DNA of 64,000 nucleotides from Linnemannia schmuckeri (lineage: Eukaryota; Mortierellomycota; Mortierellomycetes; Mortierellales; Mortierellaceae), in the NCBI GenBank assembly GCA_029449235.1, contig JANATG010000004.1, positions 1,550,001 to 1,614,000 on the forward strand, given 5' to 3'. Below are positions 36,303 to 48,536 of this stretch, piece by piece. The notes beneath the pieces were generated by a model that saw only the letters and a program-made list of their open reading frames with translations, did not search any database and was not told the DNA's origin. How positions within the stretch are numbered: the stretch's first letter is position 1; each line of letters begins with the position of its first letter. The translations under genes were made by a program, and so were the position numbers.

Positions 36303-36820
36303 ACAGCGGTGGGGGGTATGGTCGATAATTTGGGCTGATAGCATATGCTGCTCTGTGACGTGGCGCACGAAGGTTTGCATCTGAGTGCTCGCCTAAGGCC
36401 CAAGGGGGAAGGAACAAAAGGAAGAACGCAAGGGAAAAAAGGAGGCTAGTCTCTACCTCTCTCTGTCTATGTCTATGCTCTTACACACATAGAAACACCC
36501 ACTTGCTCTCCCTTCCACCAACAGCCAGGCGCCATCGGATTGACAAACCTTCTTGATACTCTTCGAACCCCATCGAATTAAAAAAGATCATCCTGTTTCT
36601 TGTTCGTCATCATCAACACTTCTCTCTTTCTTCCTCCATCATCCTTTCTCCCCTTTTTTTCTCTCTTTCTCCTCAGCCAGTTTCATCGCACCTTTTTGGC
36701 AACTCAATCGTCCCTTTCCTTCCTTCCTATTCCCTTTCCTGATACCGACTTGGACACCCTCTCTACAATACCATCGCTTGTCCCTTCTTGACACGCTCAT
36801 AGCACCCAACTAAACGCGCC
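36303..36820. other. Intergenic with pyrimidine-rich leader
   Basis: About 520 bp between two + strand genes. From about 36595 to 36790 the coding strand is strongly C/T-rich, immediately upstream of the next start codon. No credible ORF. Confidence 0.55.
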
Positions 36821-39800
36821 ATGGATACAAACCCAGCTGGTAATACCCTTCACGGCCCATTGTTGCTGCCTCTTCACCTCTCCCTCATTGCTTTTACACG
36901 CGCACTATCGTCGCTTGTCCTCTGACACGGCCAACCGTTTGATTTCTCATAGGCGGACCAAAGAACGGCCCTCCAGGGAACATGACAATGCGACCACCCC
37001 CCTCTCCTGGGAACGGCGCCATGAACCCAAATATGCGCCCACCATTCCCTAACCAGCGACCACCACCACAACAGCAGCACCACCAACAACAGCAACAGCA
37101 ACAGCCTGGAGGAAACCCAGCCGGTAGAGCTCCCATCACATCCCCTTTTCAGAGACAGGATCCTGCTTCAGGAGGGCAGCCATCTGGTCCCATGAACCCC
37201 AATAGACCTTTGCAACACCAGGCCTCAGGCAACCCTTCCGGGCCCGTCCGCCCCCCCGGCGGCGTGCCTGGCACTGTGCCTCCCCAGCGTCCTGTGCAGC
37301 AGCAGCAATCCCATCAGCAACAGCCAAGACCTCAACCTCCTACACCTACAGGACAACACCCTCCTCAGCTTGCAGGGCAAGGAAGATTACCAGGGACGAC
37401 TCAAAATAACGGAAGCCAGACTCAGCTGAGGGGTGGTCAGAATTCTCCCCAGTCTCAACCCTCTCTGGCTATGCGTCCTCCTCATATACAGCCAGGGCAA
37501 CAACAACCTCATATTAATGGAGCAAATATCCGACCATCTGGGTCCCATCCAAACTTAACTGGACCAGTAATGCCACCGGGAAACCGTATGACTCCTCCTT
37601 CGCCCAGTCTTGGGATAGCCCGCTCCCCTCAGATCAGGCCCTTGCAGCAGACCCAGCAGACTCAAGGCAACGGACCATTGCCTCAGCATCTTCAGCAACA
37701 GCAGCAGCATCCAGGACAGCACCACCAGCCTGGTTTGCGGCCTTCCGCCTCTCACCCTCACCTTGCTCAACAGACTGGCATTCGTCCCCCTCCTGCTCAA
37801 GGGTCTCCTGTGCTCGCCCACCAGACTACTGTTCGTCCTCCGACACCATTGATGCAACATCAACCTAGGCCTCGCCCACCTCAGGCGGGTCCTCATGGTC
37901 AGCCTCCTAGTCCGTTCAGCCAGAACCAGCAAGTTGCTCCAGGACACGCCGTGCAATTGGACATACCCTCAATCAATGGCGGACAGTCAGCTAACGGAGC
38001 ACCTTTACCTCAGCAGCGTCCACATCTACAGCCTTCTCAGGATATGCATCAGCAGCAGCAGCGACCTCCTGGCGCCAGGCCGATTTTTGATCAAATGCGA
38101 CAGCAGACGCAGCCACCACACCTTGGCCAAGGTGCTGGTTCGCCTCAGAACCCACAGAACATGAATCCCGCCCAGCGCCCTCCTCAGCGCCCAACAGGTC
38201 CTTCGCAGCCCCAACCCCCTCGCCAACAGCAAGGGCCAGGACCAGTCCCTCTGTCTCCTCACCGTCCTCCTGCAAAGGAGGCCCATACATCCAGCCCACC
38301 AACTCATGGACACGATGGCCAGTCAATTGACGGAAAGCCCTCTCAGGGTGAGCACGGACGTGGTCCGAATGCCTCGCTACAGCAGCACAACAACCAGGGT
38401 CCTGCTAACCTCCAGGGCTCCGCGGGAGCTCGGCCTCATCCTCAACAAGGCCCTCCTGGACCTGCAGGATTTTCAGGACACCATCATTCACCACGACCTT
38501 TGCAGGCCCCAGGTTCCCCCATGCAGCGTCCCCTTGGCTCTGCAGAAATCAAGTTGCCAGGTCCTCCACCCAACGTAGCTCCCCGACAAGCGCCCACACT
38601 TCAACAACCTCAACAGCAGCAACAATCTCAGCAACTTCAGCATCAACCTCAGCAACCTGTTACCCTTGTGGAACCAGATGCGCCTCTTTCGGATTCCGAG
38701 GGCGGATATGACGAGGAGGATGATATTGAAGGAGGCGGTACCAGACAGACGCCACCAAAATCACCTGCGGCTCAGGATATTGCTCCTCCTCCACAAACAA
38801 AACCTGCTGCCGGTGGACCTCCTCCACTGGGACCTCCTCCACAGGGACCTCCTCCACAGGGACCTCCACAAGGACCTCCTCGTGGCCCTCCCAAAGGCGA
38901 GAGCCATGGAGCAAGGAAGCTTTCTGGCACAGCAGGAACAGGACCTGTGCACATAATGCAACCTTCAAACAATCCTTCGTCTCCTCCCGCAAGTGCGTTC
39001 CCTGCATTGGGTCAGCCCAAGCCACGTGTGCGCCCTCCACCTGGTAACGCCAATCATACTCCTTACCGTCCACCAGAGAGGCCATCGCAGGCACCAGTGA
39101 TGTACAGCCAGTCAGGACAACCAACCTTCACTTCACCCTTCCCTGCGCAGAGTGACAAGGATTCTTCGCCAGCTAAATCCATGGTACCTCAAGGAGCCGA
39201 TGCCACTTCGAGCAGTATTCGACCAAGAGAGGGCGGTTTGCAGAAGCGCGTTGTTTCTAGTGATAGTAACGCCACCAAATCTGATCACTCTGCACAGCAG
39301 CAGGTAAGTTTATTTTAATACGTGGCTGTGTTGATACCTTTGTTGGCTGTTGTTGCTGTAAACCTATCGATTAACACAACGACATATATTGTCATCTTAG
39401 GCACCTCCTTCCCCCAAGCTTCACGGTCTCAAGGGAGGACCCGCTATTTTGAGCGTCGCTAATCACAAGGTAATGAACACGTTGTGTGCCTTCTTAGCTC
39501 TTCATTGCGAAGAATTACGTGGCCAAATCTAACAGTAAAGACGTTTCTAGTCCACTTCCTCCAAAGTAAAGTCTCTTAAGACGTGGGCGATCCGCGGAGG
39601 CCTTGTCTACTTGGGGTACACGGCAGTTTTCAGCTGCCCTCCAGAGACAACAGGAGTCAAGGGCCTTTATTGCAAGACGACTAACGGCATTGGAGGTCTC
39701 ATTAAGCCATTTGTTGCGCCTCACTACAACACTCACGTTGGACCTCATGTGGATAAGTATATTGCCCCCGTCGCTCGACAGGGCCACCGTATCTACGTGA

Positions 39801-41148
39801 AGGTAGCCGATCCAGTCGTCCAAGGAGTATTTTCCGCTGCGGGAACTGTCTACAAGTCGACCGCCAAGAAGCATGTTGACTCGGCCAAGGACCAGGTATA
39901 TTATTCTCCACTGACTGATTGTCAGGTCCAAGTCTAATATTTATATGATGCTAATTAATTATGATTGATTTGATACTCCATCTTAAATAGGTGATTTCTA
40001 TTTTGCCTTATCCATTCAAGTCAAAGACAAAGACGGCGGACAAGGAAGCTGACAAGACCGCAATAGAGCCCACGCAGGACCAGCTCCACTTTGGAAAGAT
40101 TTCACGACAGCCCATCCATGTCCAGGAGCCGGACCGTGCTCAGGATAATGCAGAGGAGGCGATTTCTCAAGACGAGGGCATCGTGGAACCTGTAGAGGAG
40201 ACTTTCAAAGAGACGATCGAGAGTGCTGTTGAGCATACCCAGGAGGTAGATGTCGATCAGGCGACACCTATTGCAGAGGCGTTGGTTGAGGAGGTGGCAG
40301 AGAGCCCTGAGGAGCCAGCCACAGTTAAGGAAGCCAAGACAGAATCAACAATCGAGGTTGAGGAGATCAAACAGAACGAAGCCATTGCGGGCGATGACAA
40401 TATCAATGGTTTTGAGGCCGATGTGGACGAGCCTATTAAGAATGAGGCTTTGGAGGGGTCAATCTTTGAAAAGATGACAGCCCTCAAGGACTCTTTGAAG
40501 GGTTTGCGTGAGGATATCAAGGAGCCCGAGCAGGAGTTGAAGAGCGAGGAGGCATCACAGACTGATGAGGTCCCACCAACAGTACCTGAGGTTCCATCTG
40601 ATGCTACTACTCCTACTGAAGACGTCTCGGCCCCTGCAGTGGAGCAGGAGGTGCCCGTCACAGAGTCAGTCGAACCCACTGCTGAGTCCACGATCGAGTT
40701 TGCTGATAAGCCAACAGCGCAGTCAGAGGAGAGCGAGCCTTTTCCAGTTGAGACTGCCAAGGCTGTTGTCGAGTCCCCTATAGTTGCTGTTCCTGAAGAG
40801 ACTGAGGCTCCTGAGTCTGTAGAGAGCCCTGTTGCCGAGGAAGAAGTCAGAGAGGCGCTTCCTATAGAGACCGAGTCGCCAGATGGTGCAGTTCCTTCTG
40901 AGCCCGAGTCAGCTCAATCTCAGGAGTATGTTGATGAGCGCCTTGAAGCTGAGAAGGGGGTCGAGGGCGAGAGTGTAGCCGCAGAGGCAGAGGAAGGGGA
41001 AGGAAAGGAAGATCAAAGGGTAAAGAAGGAGGAGGAGAAGGTTAAGGAGGAGGGGGAAAAGGTCACTTTTGAGCAGCAGGCTGCTCCGACCTTGGCCTCG
41101 GAGGTAGAAGGAGGCCAAGTTGGCCACAAGAGCCACGATGAGCTGTAG
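36821..41148 (+). CDS. Large Pro/Gln-rich protein with a conserved central domain; function unknown
   Basis: Five exons: 36821-36839, 36953-39303, 39401-39469, 39551-39895 and 39991-41148; phases agree, 1,313 aa. Residues 1-790 are Pro/Gln/His-rich with PPQ and GPPPQ repeats (a 15-nt repeat near 38815-38880) and one acidic patch. Exons 3-4 and the start of exon 5 encode an ordered domain of about 120 residues: SLKTWAIRGGLVYLGYTAVF (membrane-like), then amphipathic IKPFVAPHYNTHVGPHVDKY, IAPVARQGHRIYVKVADPVV and STAKKHVDSAKDQ. The repeated PHVxKY style suggests a lipid-droplet or membrane-surface amphipathic helix bundle. The C-terminal 350 residues are Glu/Val/Pro-rich. I do not recognise the family. 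A 19-nt first exon starts at a good ATG, and the phase-1 join to GGPKNG supports it; otherwise the start would be an internal Met near 36982. Confidence 0.72.
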
Positions 41149-42132
41149 TTAGAACAAAAAATGAACGAATAGAAATGCCTGCTAATATGACTTTGGTACC
41201 CGTTTTATCCCCATCGTTGCAAGAGGACACGGCTCACGATCTGTGAAGTTTTTTCCTGTACCTGCAGGTGATTGACCACTACCTTATTTTTCTTTGCAAA
41301 AAAGAAACAGCTGTTTATGAGCCTCTTATACGATTGTGCGATAGAAAGGTGCGTGAGATGCAGCGAAGTACTATTGCTGTGGAGAACCGTAGCCCAAGAA
41401 TTGTGAACAAAGGTGTGATTTGAGTTTATGGAGAGTATGGATCATTGGTATGTCTAGTTGCTAAGCGTCTCTTGCTCGATGCTTAGAACGAGAGCATATT
41501 TACTAGGATGGCGTAGGGCCTGTACAAATGTGGGTATGTGTCATGTTTTCAGGAATGAGAAATAAGATTTTCGACCTTCAACCTGCTGACAAGTCTGGTT
41601 CCTGTCTCGTAACAAACACATGGCAACTCCATTGTTCATTGGCTGCAGCTCAAGATAGTGTGTTTAAACATGGAAGGGAGAGAAAAAATGAAAAAACGCA
41701 AAAAAAAGTAGATGGAGGGAAGAGGAGCATTGGACTGAAATGCATTGAAGAATGAAGCTTTTTTTTTTTTTTTTTTTCAGGGGGGAGTTTCTGTTACAAC
41801 GCCTTTCAGTCTCACATTTTTAGATCTTTTTGTTGACAACAACAATTTTTTTTATTGCTCTTGGCGAGATTAAGCGACTTTTAAAGTACAGTAGGTGAGG
41901 ATGGTGGTTCTACCACAACTAGCGAGTGAGAAAGAGCAAGAAGGGACACTGAGGCTAGAAAGCAAAAAGCGCAATTGACCAGACACACAGGTACAGCGGA
42001 CATTTAAAGCATGCTATATAGGCGAAGGCAGGCAATGGACGCTAGCATCAAGGAAACGTAGAAAATGAATCCTCTCAAGTAGAAGAAGCTTCAGCGGCTT
42101 GGAAGATGCCTCCTAAGATCTGTAATCAATCA

Positions 42133-42138
<6 letters not shown>

Positions 42139-42164
<26 letters not shown>
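42139..42164. repeat. A26 homopolymer
   Basis: Uninterrupted A-run in the 3-kb intergenic region upstream of the ammonium transporter; no target-site duplication or coding remnant beside it suggests a retroposed tail. Confidence 0.85.
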
Positions 42165-42169
<5 letters not shown>

Positions 42170-42601
42170 GGTTTGTAGCTGCGGCTTGAGCCTGACCCAA
42201 TAAAAACGAGAAGACGATGAGCTTGATATGGGAAAATGCGGGGTCAAGTGTTGTTGTGTGCGGCGTGCGTACTATCTTTCTCGAATTCTTGAAGAATTGA
42301 CCCTGAAGAGGCATAAGTGTTGACAGTTTAGCCCTTGTCATACTTTACCTTTCCTTGAGCGAGCGATTGGTTGTCCAGACCTTTTCTTTTCTTCATGGTT
42401 CCATCAATGATGGTGTTCGAAAACCACGTTATAGCTGAAAAGTACGTCTGTGCTCGCGCACTTTGAAGCTTTAGGAACAGCCGGGCTCAATTTTTTTCAG
42501 ACACATGTCAAGGACCTTATTTTCCTATCACAGGGTAAAGAGTAACGTATTTATCGTGAGATGTTGATGGGAAACGCGTGTTTGTATTCCCTTTGGGGCG
42601 T

Positions 42602-42607
42602 GATAAG
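42602..42607 (+). promoter_or_regulatory. Candidate GATA-factor site (GATAAG)
   Basis: GATAAG is the core bound by fungal AreA/Nit2-type nitrogen regulators, which commonly control ammonium permeases. A further GGATAA lies near 43176. Hexamers occur by chance, and this one is 1.5 kb upstream of the ATG, so the link is weak. Confidence 0.2.
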
Positions 42608-44154
42608 GGTCAGCCCATAAGAGAAAGGGGATTGGTTTCGTCCGCTAAGGGTTAATACGACAGAATTAATCTGGTGTTTGGATGCACATGGATAGATAGG
42701 ATTTTCTTACCTGCGTTTAGCTTGTTTGAGAGAGGGTTGGAGTGGTCCATGCTTAACTAAAACCCGATTGCCACTAATGCTCCCATTTTCATACACGCCA
42801 TGATACGCCATCAAGCTCACTCCTCTCTATTTCTTTTGCTTGTTCAACTTCAACGCCCTTCTTGGTGTTCTTTCATCCATTTTCATTAGCTGGAAGAGTG
42901 AGATCACACCAACGCACTAGAAAAAAAAAGGAGATGGCGGGGAAAGAACGAAGAAAGGGGCCACCTCTCCGCTTTTTTCTTTGTCATTGCCCTTGTAACA
43001 GGCACATGTATCTCAGATTGAGTTTTTTTCCTTTTTATTTGATGGTTCTTGCTAATGCCAACTAACATTCTGTTGCATTGTAACCAGCTCGCTGCATTAA
43101 TGAACCTTCTTCCTCTTGCTCCTTGTGTTCAATCTTGTATTTTTTTTCTTGTTGTGGCTTTCAAACCACTGTTAAGGGATAAAAAGAGGCGAGCGGATGA
43201 TGATTCTTTCTTTTCTTTACTTCTTTCGTTTGTTTGTGCAGGTGCTTAAAGTCTTGAAGGTTTCGCATGGATCCGTCTGTTTCCCTATCTTTTGTTGATT
43301 TTCAACGCTGGCCTCGTGTCTTGTTGTTGTTGCTGCTGCTGTTGTTGTTGTTGTTGTCTTGAATGTTTCTGTTGTTTGCGATTTAGCTGCGTTGCTGCCT
43401 AATGTGTACCACCTAAATACCAAAAACAAAACAAACAAAGAAAGGAGTGAAAAAACAGCTCCAACGAAGGAATGAGACAAGAACGAAGTCCAGACATTTT
43501 TTTATCCTTCTGGGTGTTTTCTGTGCAACCATGCCATGGACGTAAATGCTCTCATAACGAGAAGCGACAATCTTGGGCGAGTACATTTGTTGTGTTGTTG
43601 CTTCTTTTTTGTAATTCGCTCACTCGACAATACAGGGGAGAAATGTGAAGGGTACCCTCACTCCCTTACCTTTGGTTTGCGATCTTGAACAAGAAAAAGT
43701 TCCGGGTTCTGCCTTTTGTTGATTGTTGTGGTTGACAATGAGAGACAGACGCAAGGCCAGCTGAGCAACTCTTCTTTGTTGTTTTAGTCTTTGGCTGACA
43801 ATACTTTCTTATGGCTCATCTCACCTACTTTGTACCAGTACCACTTCTTTTTATCTTTAACCCTTGACTATCGATCGTATCTCGCTTTCCTCCATTATAA
43901 AACGTCGCCACTCCTTCCATTTTTTTTTGTTTTCCTTCTCTCTCAACAACGCGGCTCCAAACATACGACTGTTCACTCCTTTATCCCTCCTTCCCTCTCT
44001 CTCCTTTTCTTTCTTTCAACCACTACTCCAACTCTCAACTCTCCTGATCGCCACCACTTACAGTGTCTTTCCCTCTTTTCCTTTGACGACTCTTACCTCC
44101 GTTTCACAAAAACCGTTGCTCTTCTCTTCAACGTTCATAACAAGCCACTAAAAA

Positions 44155-45643
44155 ATGAACGCAACAGAACCCGTGGCCGAACCCGTGATCGGGTCGCAAT
44201 ACAACGCCGGTGATATCGCTTGGACACTTGCCTCGACGGCCCTGGTCTGGCTTATGATCCCCGGTATCGGCTACTTTTACTCTGGCATGGCCCGCTCCAA
44301 GAACGCTCTGTCCTTGATCATGCTCTCCTGCTGCTCCATCGCCGTTGTGACCGTCCAGGTATTTATTTTTTCATGTCTGGTATTTGAGGAGGATATTCGA
44401 TTAAGGTTTGGGCTTATCGCCTACTGATTTCTCACATCACCCTTGTTTTTTTTATCGCCCCCCTTGGGACAAATAGTGGTTCTTATTCGGGTACTCACTG
44501 GCGTTCAGCAGAACGGGATCAAAGGTGATCGGCAACTTTGAGAACGCATTCTTCCGCGGCGTCCTCGACCAGCCCTCGGTCGGCGGCTCGAAGATCCCCG
44601 ACTTGGTCTTTATGATCTTCCAGTGCATGTTTGCTGCCCTGACACCCGCCCTCGCCATCGGAGCTGCCGCCGAGCGTGGTCGTATTCTTCCTACCCTCGT
44701 CTTTATCTTCCTCTGGACCACATTTGTCTATGACTTTATTGCCTGCTGGACCTGGTCGCCCAACGGATGGTCTTTCATCATGGGTGGGTTGGATTTTGCT
44801 GGTGGTACCCCCGTCCATATCTCATCTGGTGCTGCTGCTTTGGCATATGCCATTGTTCTTGGAAAGCGTTCCGGTGACCAGAGGGATTTCCGCCCCCACT
44901 CAATGTCGAACGTTGTCATTGGTACTTGCTTCATCTGGTTCGGATGGTTCGGCTTCAATGGTGGGTCTGCTCTTGCGGCCAACCTCCGTGCGGCCATGGC
45001 CTGTGTCGTCACCAACCTTGCTGCCTCTACTGCCGGTTTGACCTGGGTCCTTCTTGACTACCGTCATGATCGCAAGCTTTCTGTTCTCGGTTTCTGTTCG
45101 GGTGCTGTTTCTGGTCTTGTCGCCATCACCCCTGGTTCGGGTTTCGTCTCCCCGGCCTCGAGTGTCGCCATTGGCTTCTGTGGAGCCGTTGCCTGCAACT
45201 TGGCCGTTCGCCTGAAGCATTACCTTAAGTACGATGACGCCTTTGATGTCTTTGCCGTCCACGGCGTCGGCGGCATCGTCGGAAATCTCCTCACTGGAAT
45301 CTTTGCCCAGAGCTGGGTTGCTGCATTGGACGGCTCGACCGTCATTGCTGGAGGTGGATTGGACGGAAACTGGATCCAGGTCGCTTACCAGTTGGCCGAC
45401 TCTGCTGCTGGTCTCTCGTGGTCGTTCGGTGTGACGTATTTGATTTTGGTCATCATGAACAAGATCCCTGGTTTGAACCTCCGTGCGGATGCGCACCATG
45501 AGCATACTGGTTTGGACCTTGCCGAGTTGGGCGAGCCATGTTATGGCCATCATGATGACAAGGGAGGCGTTGATACTCATGTTGAGGTTGGGGAGGCTAA
45601 CAGCGGTACCCAGAGCGTCGAATCTTTGGGCGCCAAGCCTTAA
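44155..45643 (+). CDS. Ammonium transporter (AMT/MEP family)
   Basis: Ammonium permease of the plasma membrane. Two exons, 44155-44358 and 44477-45643, joined in phase 0 (456 aa). The N-terminus AGDIAWTLASTALVWLMIPGIGYFYSGMAR, split here in my reading into TM1 and the start of TM2, is classic for the family. The twin-His pore is intact: PVHISSGAAALAYA (first His near residue 181) and DVFAVHGVGGIVG (second His near 329). The AMT signature DFAGGTPVHISSG and NGGSALAANLRA are present, and 11 membrane segments are expected. The C-terminal tail carries LRADAHHEHTGLDLAELGE, close to the regulatory GxDxxxHGE-type tail segment of AMT trimers, then a His/Asp-rich end. Transport and possible sensing functions are by family. 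Confidence 0.95.
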
Positions 45644-45957
45644 GCACCTCTTTCCCTTTTCTAATCTACCTATTTTTTCACTTTTGTAAAGATGTACACC
45701 TTCAAATTTTTTTTTGCTAACTCTAAACCTTATCCCCCCATGTAATTAAACTAAAAAAAGTTGCGAAAAAAAACATGATGTTGTTGGTAATGGCTGAAGT
45801 TGAAGGTATTTGGGTTATGTATTTGCAAGAGGAAAGATTTTCTATGAACAATTACGTCTATGATTCTATGTCATTAATTACACGCGACAAAAGAGAGAAC
45901 GGACAAGAATGTTGAAAAGAAGAAGCAAGGGGAAGGGAGAGGCTTTGAACAACAAAA
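45644..45957. other. Convergent 3' intergenic spacer
   Basis: About 310 bp, A/T-rich, between the stop codons of the ammonium transporter and the HAD phosphatase. It contains short A/T runs consistent with 3' untranslated regions and no ORF worth noting. Confidence 0.55.
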
Positions 45958-48000
45958 TTACTTGTTTTTCATGTTCTCTCTGGCAATGATCCAGCGGACG
46001 GCATCTTCGACATGATCGACGACAGTGGTGGCAGGGTGGACATGATGGTTTTCCTCGCCCTTGGGTCTGAAGACACCAGTCCTGACTAACACCGAGCTCC
46101 AGCCGTATCCGGTTGCGCCTGCAATGTCAGCATAGGGGTTATCTCCCACAGCTACAATGATTCACAGGAAAGAATCGGACAACATTATTTAGTATTCTAA
46201 TAAAAGTATGGAGAATAGTTAAAAAGTGAGCCATTGGCTTACCATAAACGGTCCTCTTGGCGGGCTGGCCATCGGGTCCTTTAGGGAGGGGATCGATCTT
46301 GTCGAGGAGAGACTCGGCGTACTCGTACGTCGTCCTCATGGGCTTGCCGTAGGTGATGTATTCCAATGGCTGACCAGTCAAGTTCTATATGCGGAGTGGA
46401 AATGACAATGAGTGAGTGAGGCGTGAATACAACCAAAATTCGAGTCACAGCATTCATCGCTATGCGTCCATATGGCATTCACACGCCGCTACCTAAACCT
46501 TAATATCTGTAACTGTACTGTACCTGATAAATTTTTTCGAGGCAGACGCGGAAGGTGCCTTGGCCGAATCGGGGGACAGGGTACTCGTTTGCCCATACCT
46601 GTCATGGTGTATAGTGTAAAACGAGTGTCAGTAGTGTGATCGTCAATGAGTCATGTCACATCACTTGTATGGGAACATGAGAGAGGGACTGAGTGAGTTA
46701 TATTTGTTTGAAGTGTCAGTCAGTCAACAAAAAGACTTACGATGTCGGGATTGGAGAAGTAAATGGGGACGGTCTGCTTGGTATTGTGGAGTTGGTCAGA
46801 ATCCTTGATGGTGCCCAGCTTTCCGTCTATCCGAGACAGTTGTAGGGGAGGTATTAGTTACCAAATGAAGTGACTGAACAAAACTGAACAAAACTGAACA
46901 AATCTGGTCAAACAGCGTTTTCTGATCTCAGAGATATGCTGTGAGACACGAAAAAAAGGGGCAAAGGGAGGTGGCGTCTTACCTTTGGAGACAAGGGCGT
47001 CCAAGCAGACCTGGAGATCGCGGCCCCAGTCGTTTGAATCGTGGAACACCATGACCGCATCTACCGGTTTATCGACATTCTCAAGTCCCTTCTAGTTGCA
47101 CCAAATGCAATTATAGTGAAAAAAAACGATAGAATGTTTTTAATAAAACAAAAGGAGGGCACAGCATTGCCATTTAAAGGAATGTACGAAAGAGTTACCT
47201 CAGTCCAGGGGACAGCCCGAGTTTCACAGGTAGAGATAGGGCACACAGATGGGTGGACGGAATGAATCTCTTCAGGAGTAACGACATTCTTAAAGCCATA
47301 ATTGTGAGCGGCATGTTTGCAGGCTGATCCCTGGCCTCCAACAACCATGATGTTGGCATCACGGTACTTGGGGACCAACGATCTCATGGGCGAGTGTGAG
47401 ACGATAAGATGATCGGGATTAACCTTTTTTTTTTTTTTTTTTTTTTTTGAACAATTGGGCAAAGCAGAATCAAGGAAGAGATCGGTTCGAATGTGTTTGG
47501 GTGAGCATTAGGCATTTCTTTCAGCATGTTTATGCAAATAGATCAGATTGACTATTGTTCTTACATAGAAACCCAGCTTCTTGGTAAGCTGGTCCGCTTT
47601 TTCAGACTCGAGCATTCCTCCTCCATTGGTCAAGAGGACGTATGAAATCTTGTTTCTACAAGAGTAATTGAACGTATTAGTGGTCTGTGTCAATTGCCAC
47701 TAAATAAAGATGGTTGGATAGTTGCTTGATTGGTTACTTACTCCTGGAGCAGCTCGAGTGCACGGCGAGTCTGTGGGATGACTTGTTTTCCCTAATAGTT
47801 TGTTGAATGCAAGTTAATGTGATGAGCACATGAGCAAGAAAGGGTGAATGAGTGAGTAAGTGATGAATGCAAGTATGTACCTTGATGAGGACACCATCGA
47901 TGTCGAATGCGATGTTAAATCGAGGGGCAGTAGTGACGGTGTGGAGGTGACGAAGAGGGGCGACTCTTGAGGAGGCGCGCAAGTTGAAGAGAGCGAACAT
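45958..48000 (-). CDS. Mitochondrial HAD-superfamily phosphatase (HDHD5/CECR5, yeast YKR070W type)
   Basis: HAD subfamily IIA hydrolase of unknown physiological substrate. Nine exons: 48000-47881, 47791-47742, 47655-47565, 47423-47199, 47091-46983, 46826-46741, about 46598-46525, 46384-46243 and 46151-45958; about 363 aa. The first 27 residues are Arg/Ser/Leu-rich without acidic residues, a probable mitochondrial presequence. HAD motifs: I, NIAFDIDGVLIKG; II, SYVLLTNGGG; III, the Lys in TYGKPMRTTYEYA; IV, VGDNPYADIAGA. The substrate-capping domain lies between motifs II and III (VVGGQGSACKHAAHNYGFKN). The RFGQGTFRVCLEKIYQ segment joins exons 7 and 8 as in homologues. Intron 3 ends at an acceptor preceded by a pure A-run. 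It is divergently transcribed from the ABC transporter. Confidence 0.88.
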
Positions 48001-48536
48001 TATTCGAGGGTTCAGTTGTGCGGAGGATGTAAAGAAGAAAGAAAGTTGAGAAAGAAAAGGAGAAGAAAAAGAAAAGGGAAGAGAGAGAAGTTAAAGAAAA
48101 GAACGAAGATAACAACAAAAGGTGAGAGGTGCATCGTCATGGTGAAACATCGTAGACACCCAGGTCGGATCGGAGACCGTTTCGACTCCCTCTATGACCG
48201 ATCCAATTTTTTTTCCTTGACGTTGTAAATCGGGTAAAAAATTTTCATTTTCTTCTCTTTGCTGTTCCGCGAGAAGTAATCGAATGCGAAATGCGTGCAA
48301 CCACTGCGACGAAGTGGCGTGCTTTTCCTTACTTGCTCACTCTCTTTTTCTTTTCCTTCTTTACCCTCCTCCCGCTCCCACCTCTCTACTCTTCCCTTCC
48401 CTCCTCTTCACCTTCCCGTTCTTTCTCACTCTCGCACTCCTCGTCCTTTTCCTCATCCTCCACCAACACACAGCAATCGCATTCACCTGCTAGCGACACA
48501 CATTCGCATTCACCCTACTCAAGAAAACCCTTCAAC
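48001..48536. other. Divergent promoter region, HAD phosphatase / ABC transporter
   Basis: About 535 bp. The half next to the HAD gene is purine-rich on the + strand (48040-48110), and the half next to the ABC gene (48325-48500) is C/T-rich. Each leader is therefore pyrimidine-rich on its own coding strand. An ORF extending the ABC gene upstream to 48291 crosses the C/T tract and was not used. Confidence 0.55.

Larger units (their letters stand above)
41149..44154. other. 3-kb intergenic region upstream of the ammonium transporter
   Basis: No supportable gene on either strand. It holds a T19 run (41759-41777), an A26 run (42139-42164), a (TTG)n/(TGC)n stretch at about 43322-43357 and, from about 43900 to 44140, a strongly C/T-rich leader of the transporter. 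The length suggests a large regulatory region. Confidence 0.55.

Noticed and set aside
42139..42164. Poly(A) tail of a retroposed element
   Set aside because: No target-site duplications, no coding or tRNA-like body upstream. Similar A/T runs are scattered across the window, so a simple homopolymer is more likely.
44900..45580. 226-codon minus-strand ORF opposite the ammonium transporter
   Set aside because: The sense strand encodes a complete AMT with an intact pore. The antisense reading is charged and repetitive by codon bias.
46525..46598. Possible one-base frameshift in HAD phosphatase exon 7
   Set aside because: My hand count was one base off the expected phase, but the same happened at another line boundary where the protein is clearly intact (alpha-mannosidase exon 2). 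I treat both as counting uncertainty, not biology.
47461..47520. GGTTCGAAT box as a possible tRNA B box
   Set aside because: No cloverleaf, no A box at the right distance, and it lies in an intron. No convincing tRNA was seen anywhere in the window.
48291..48536. 82-codon N-terminal extension of the ABC transporter
   Set aside because: It is a translated C/T-rich leader (Phe/Ser/Pro/Leu only). The ATG at 48537 begins a normal membrane domain.
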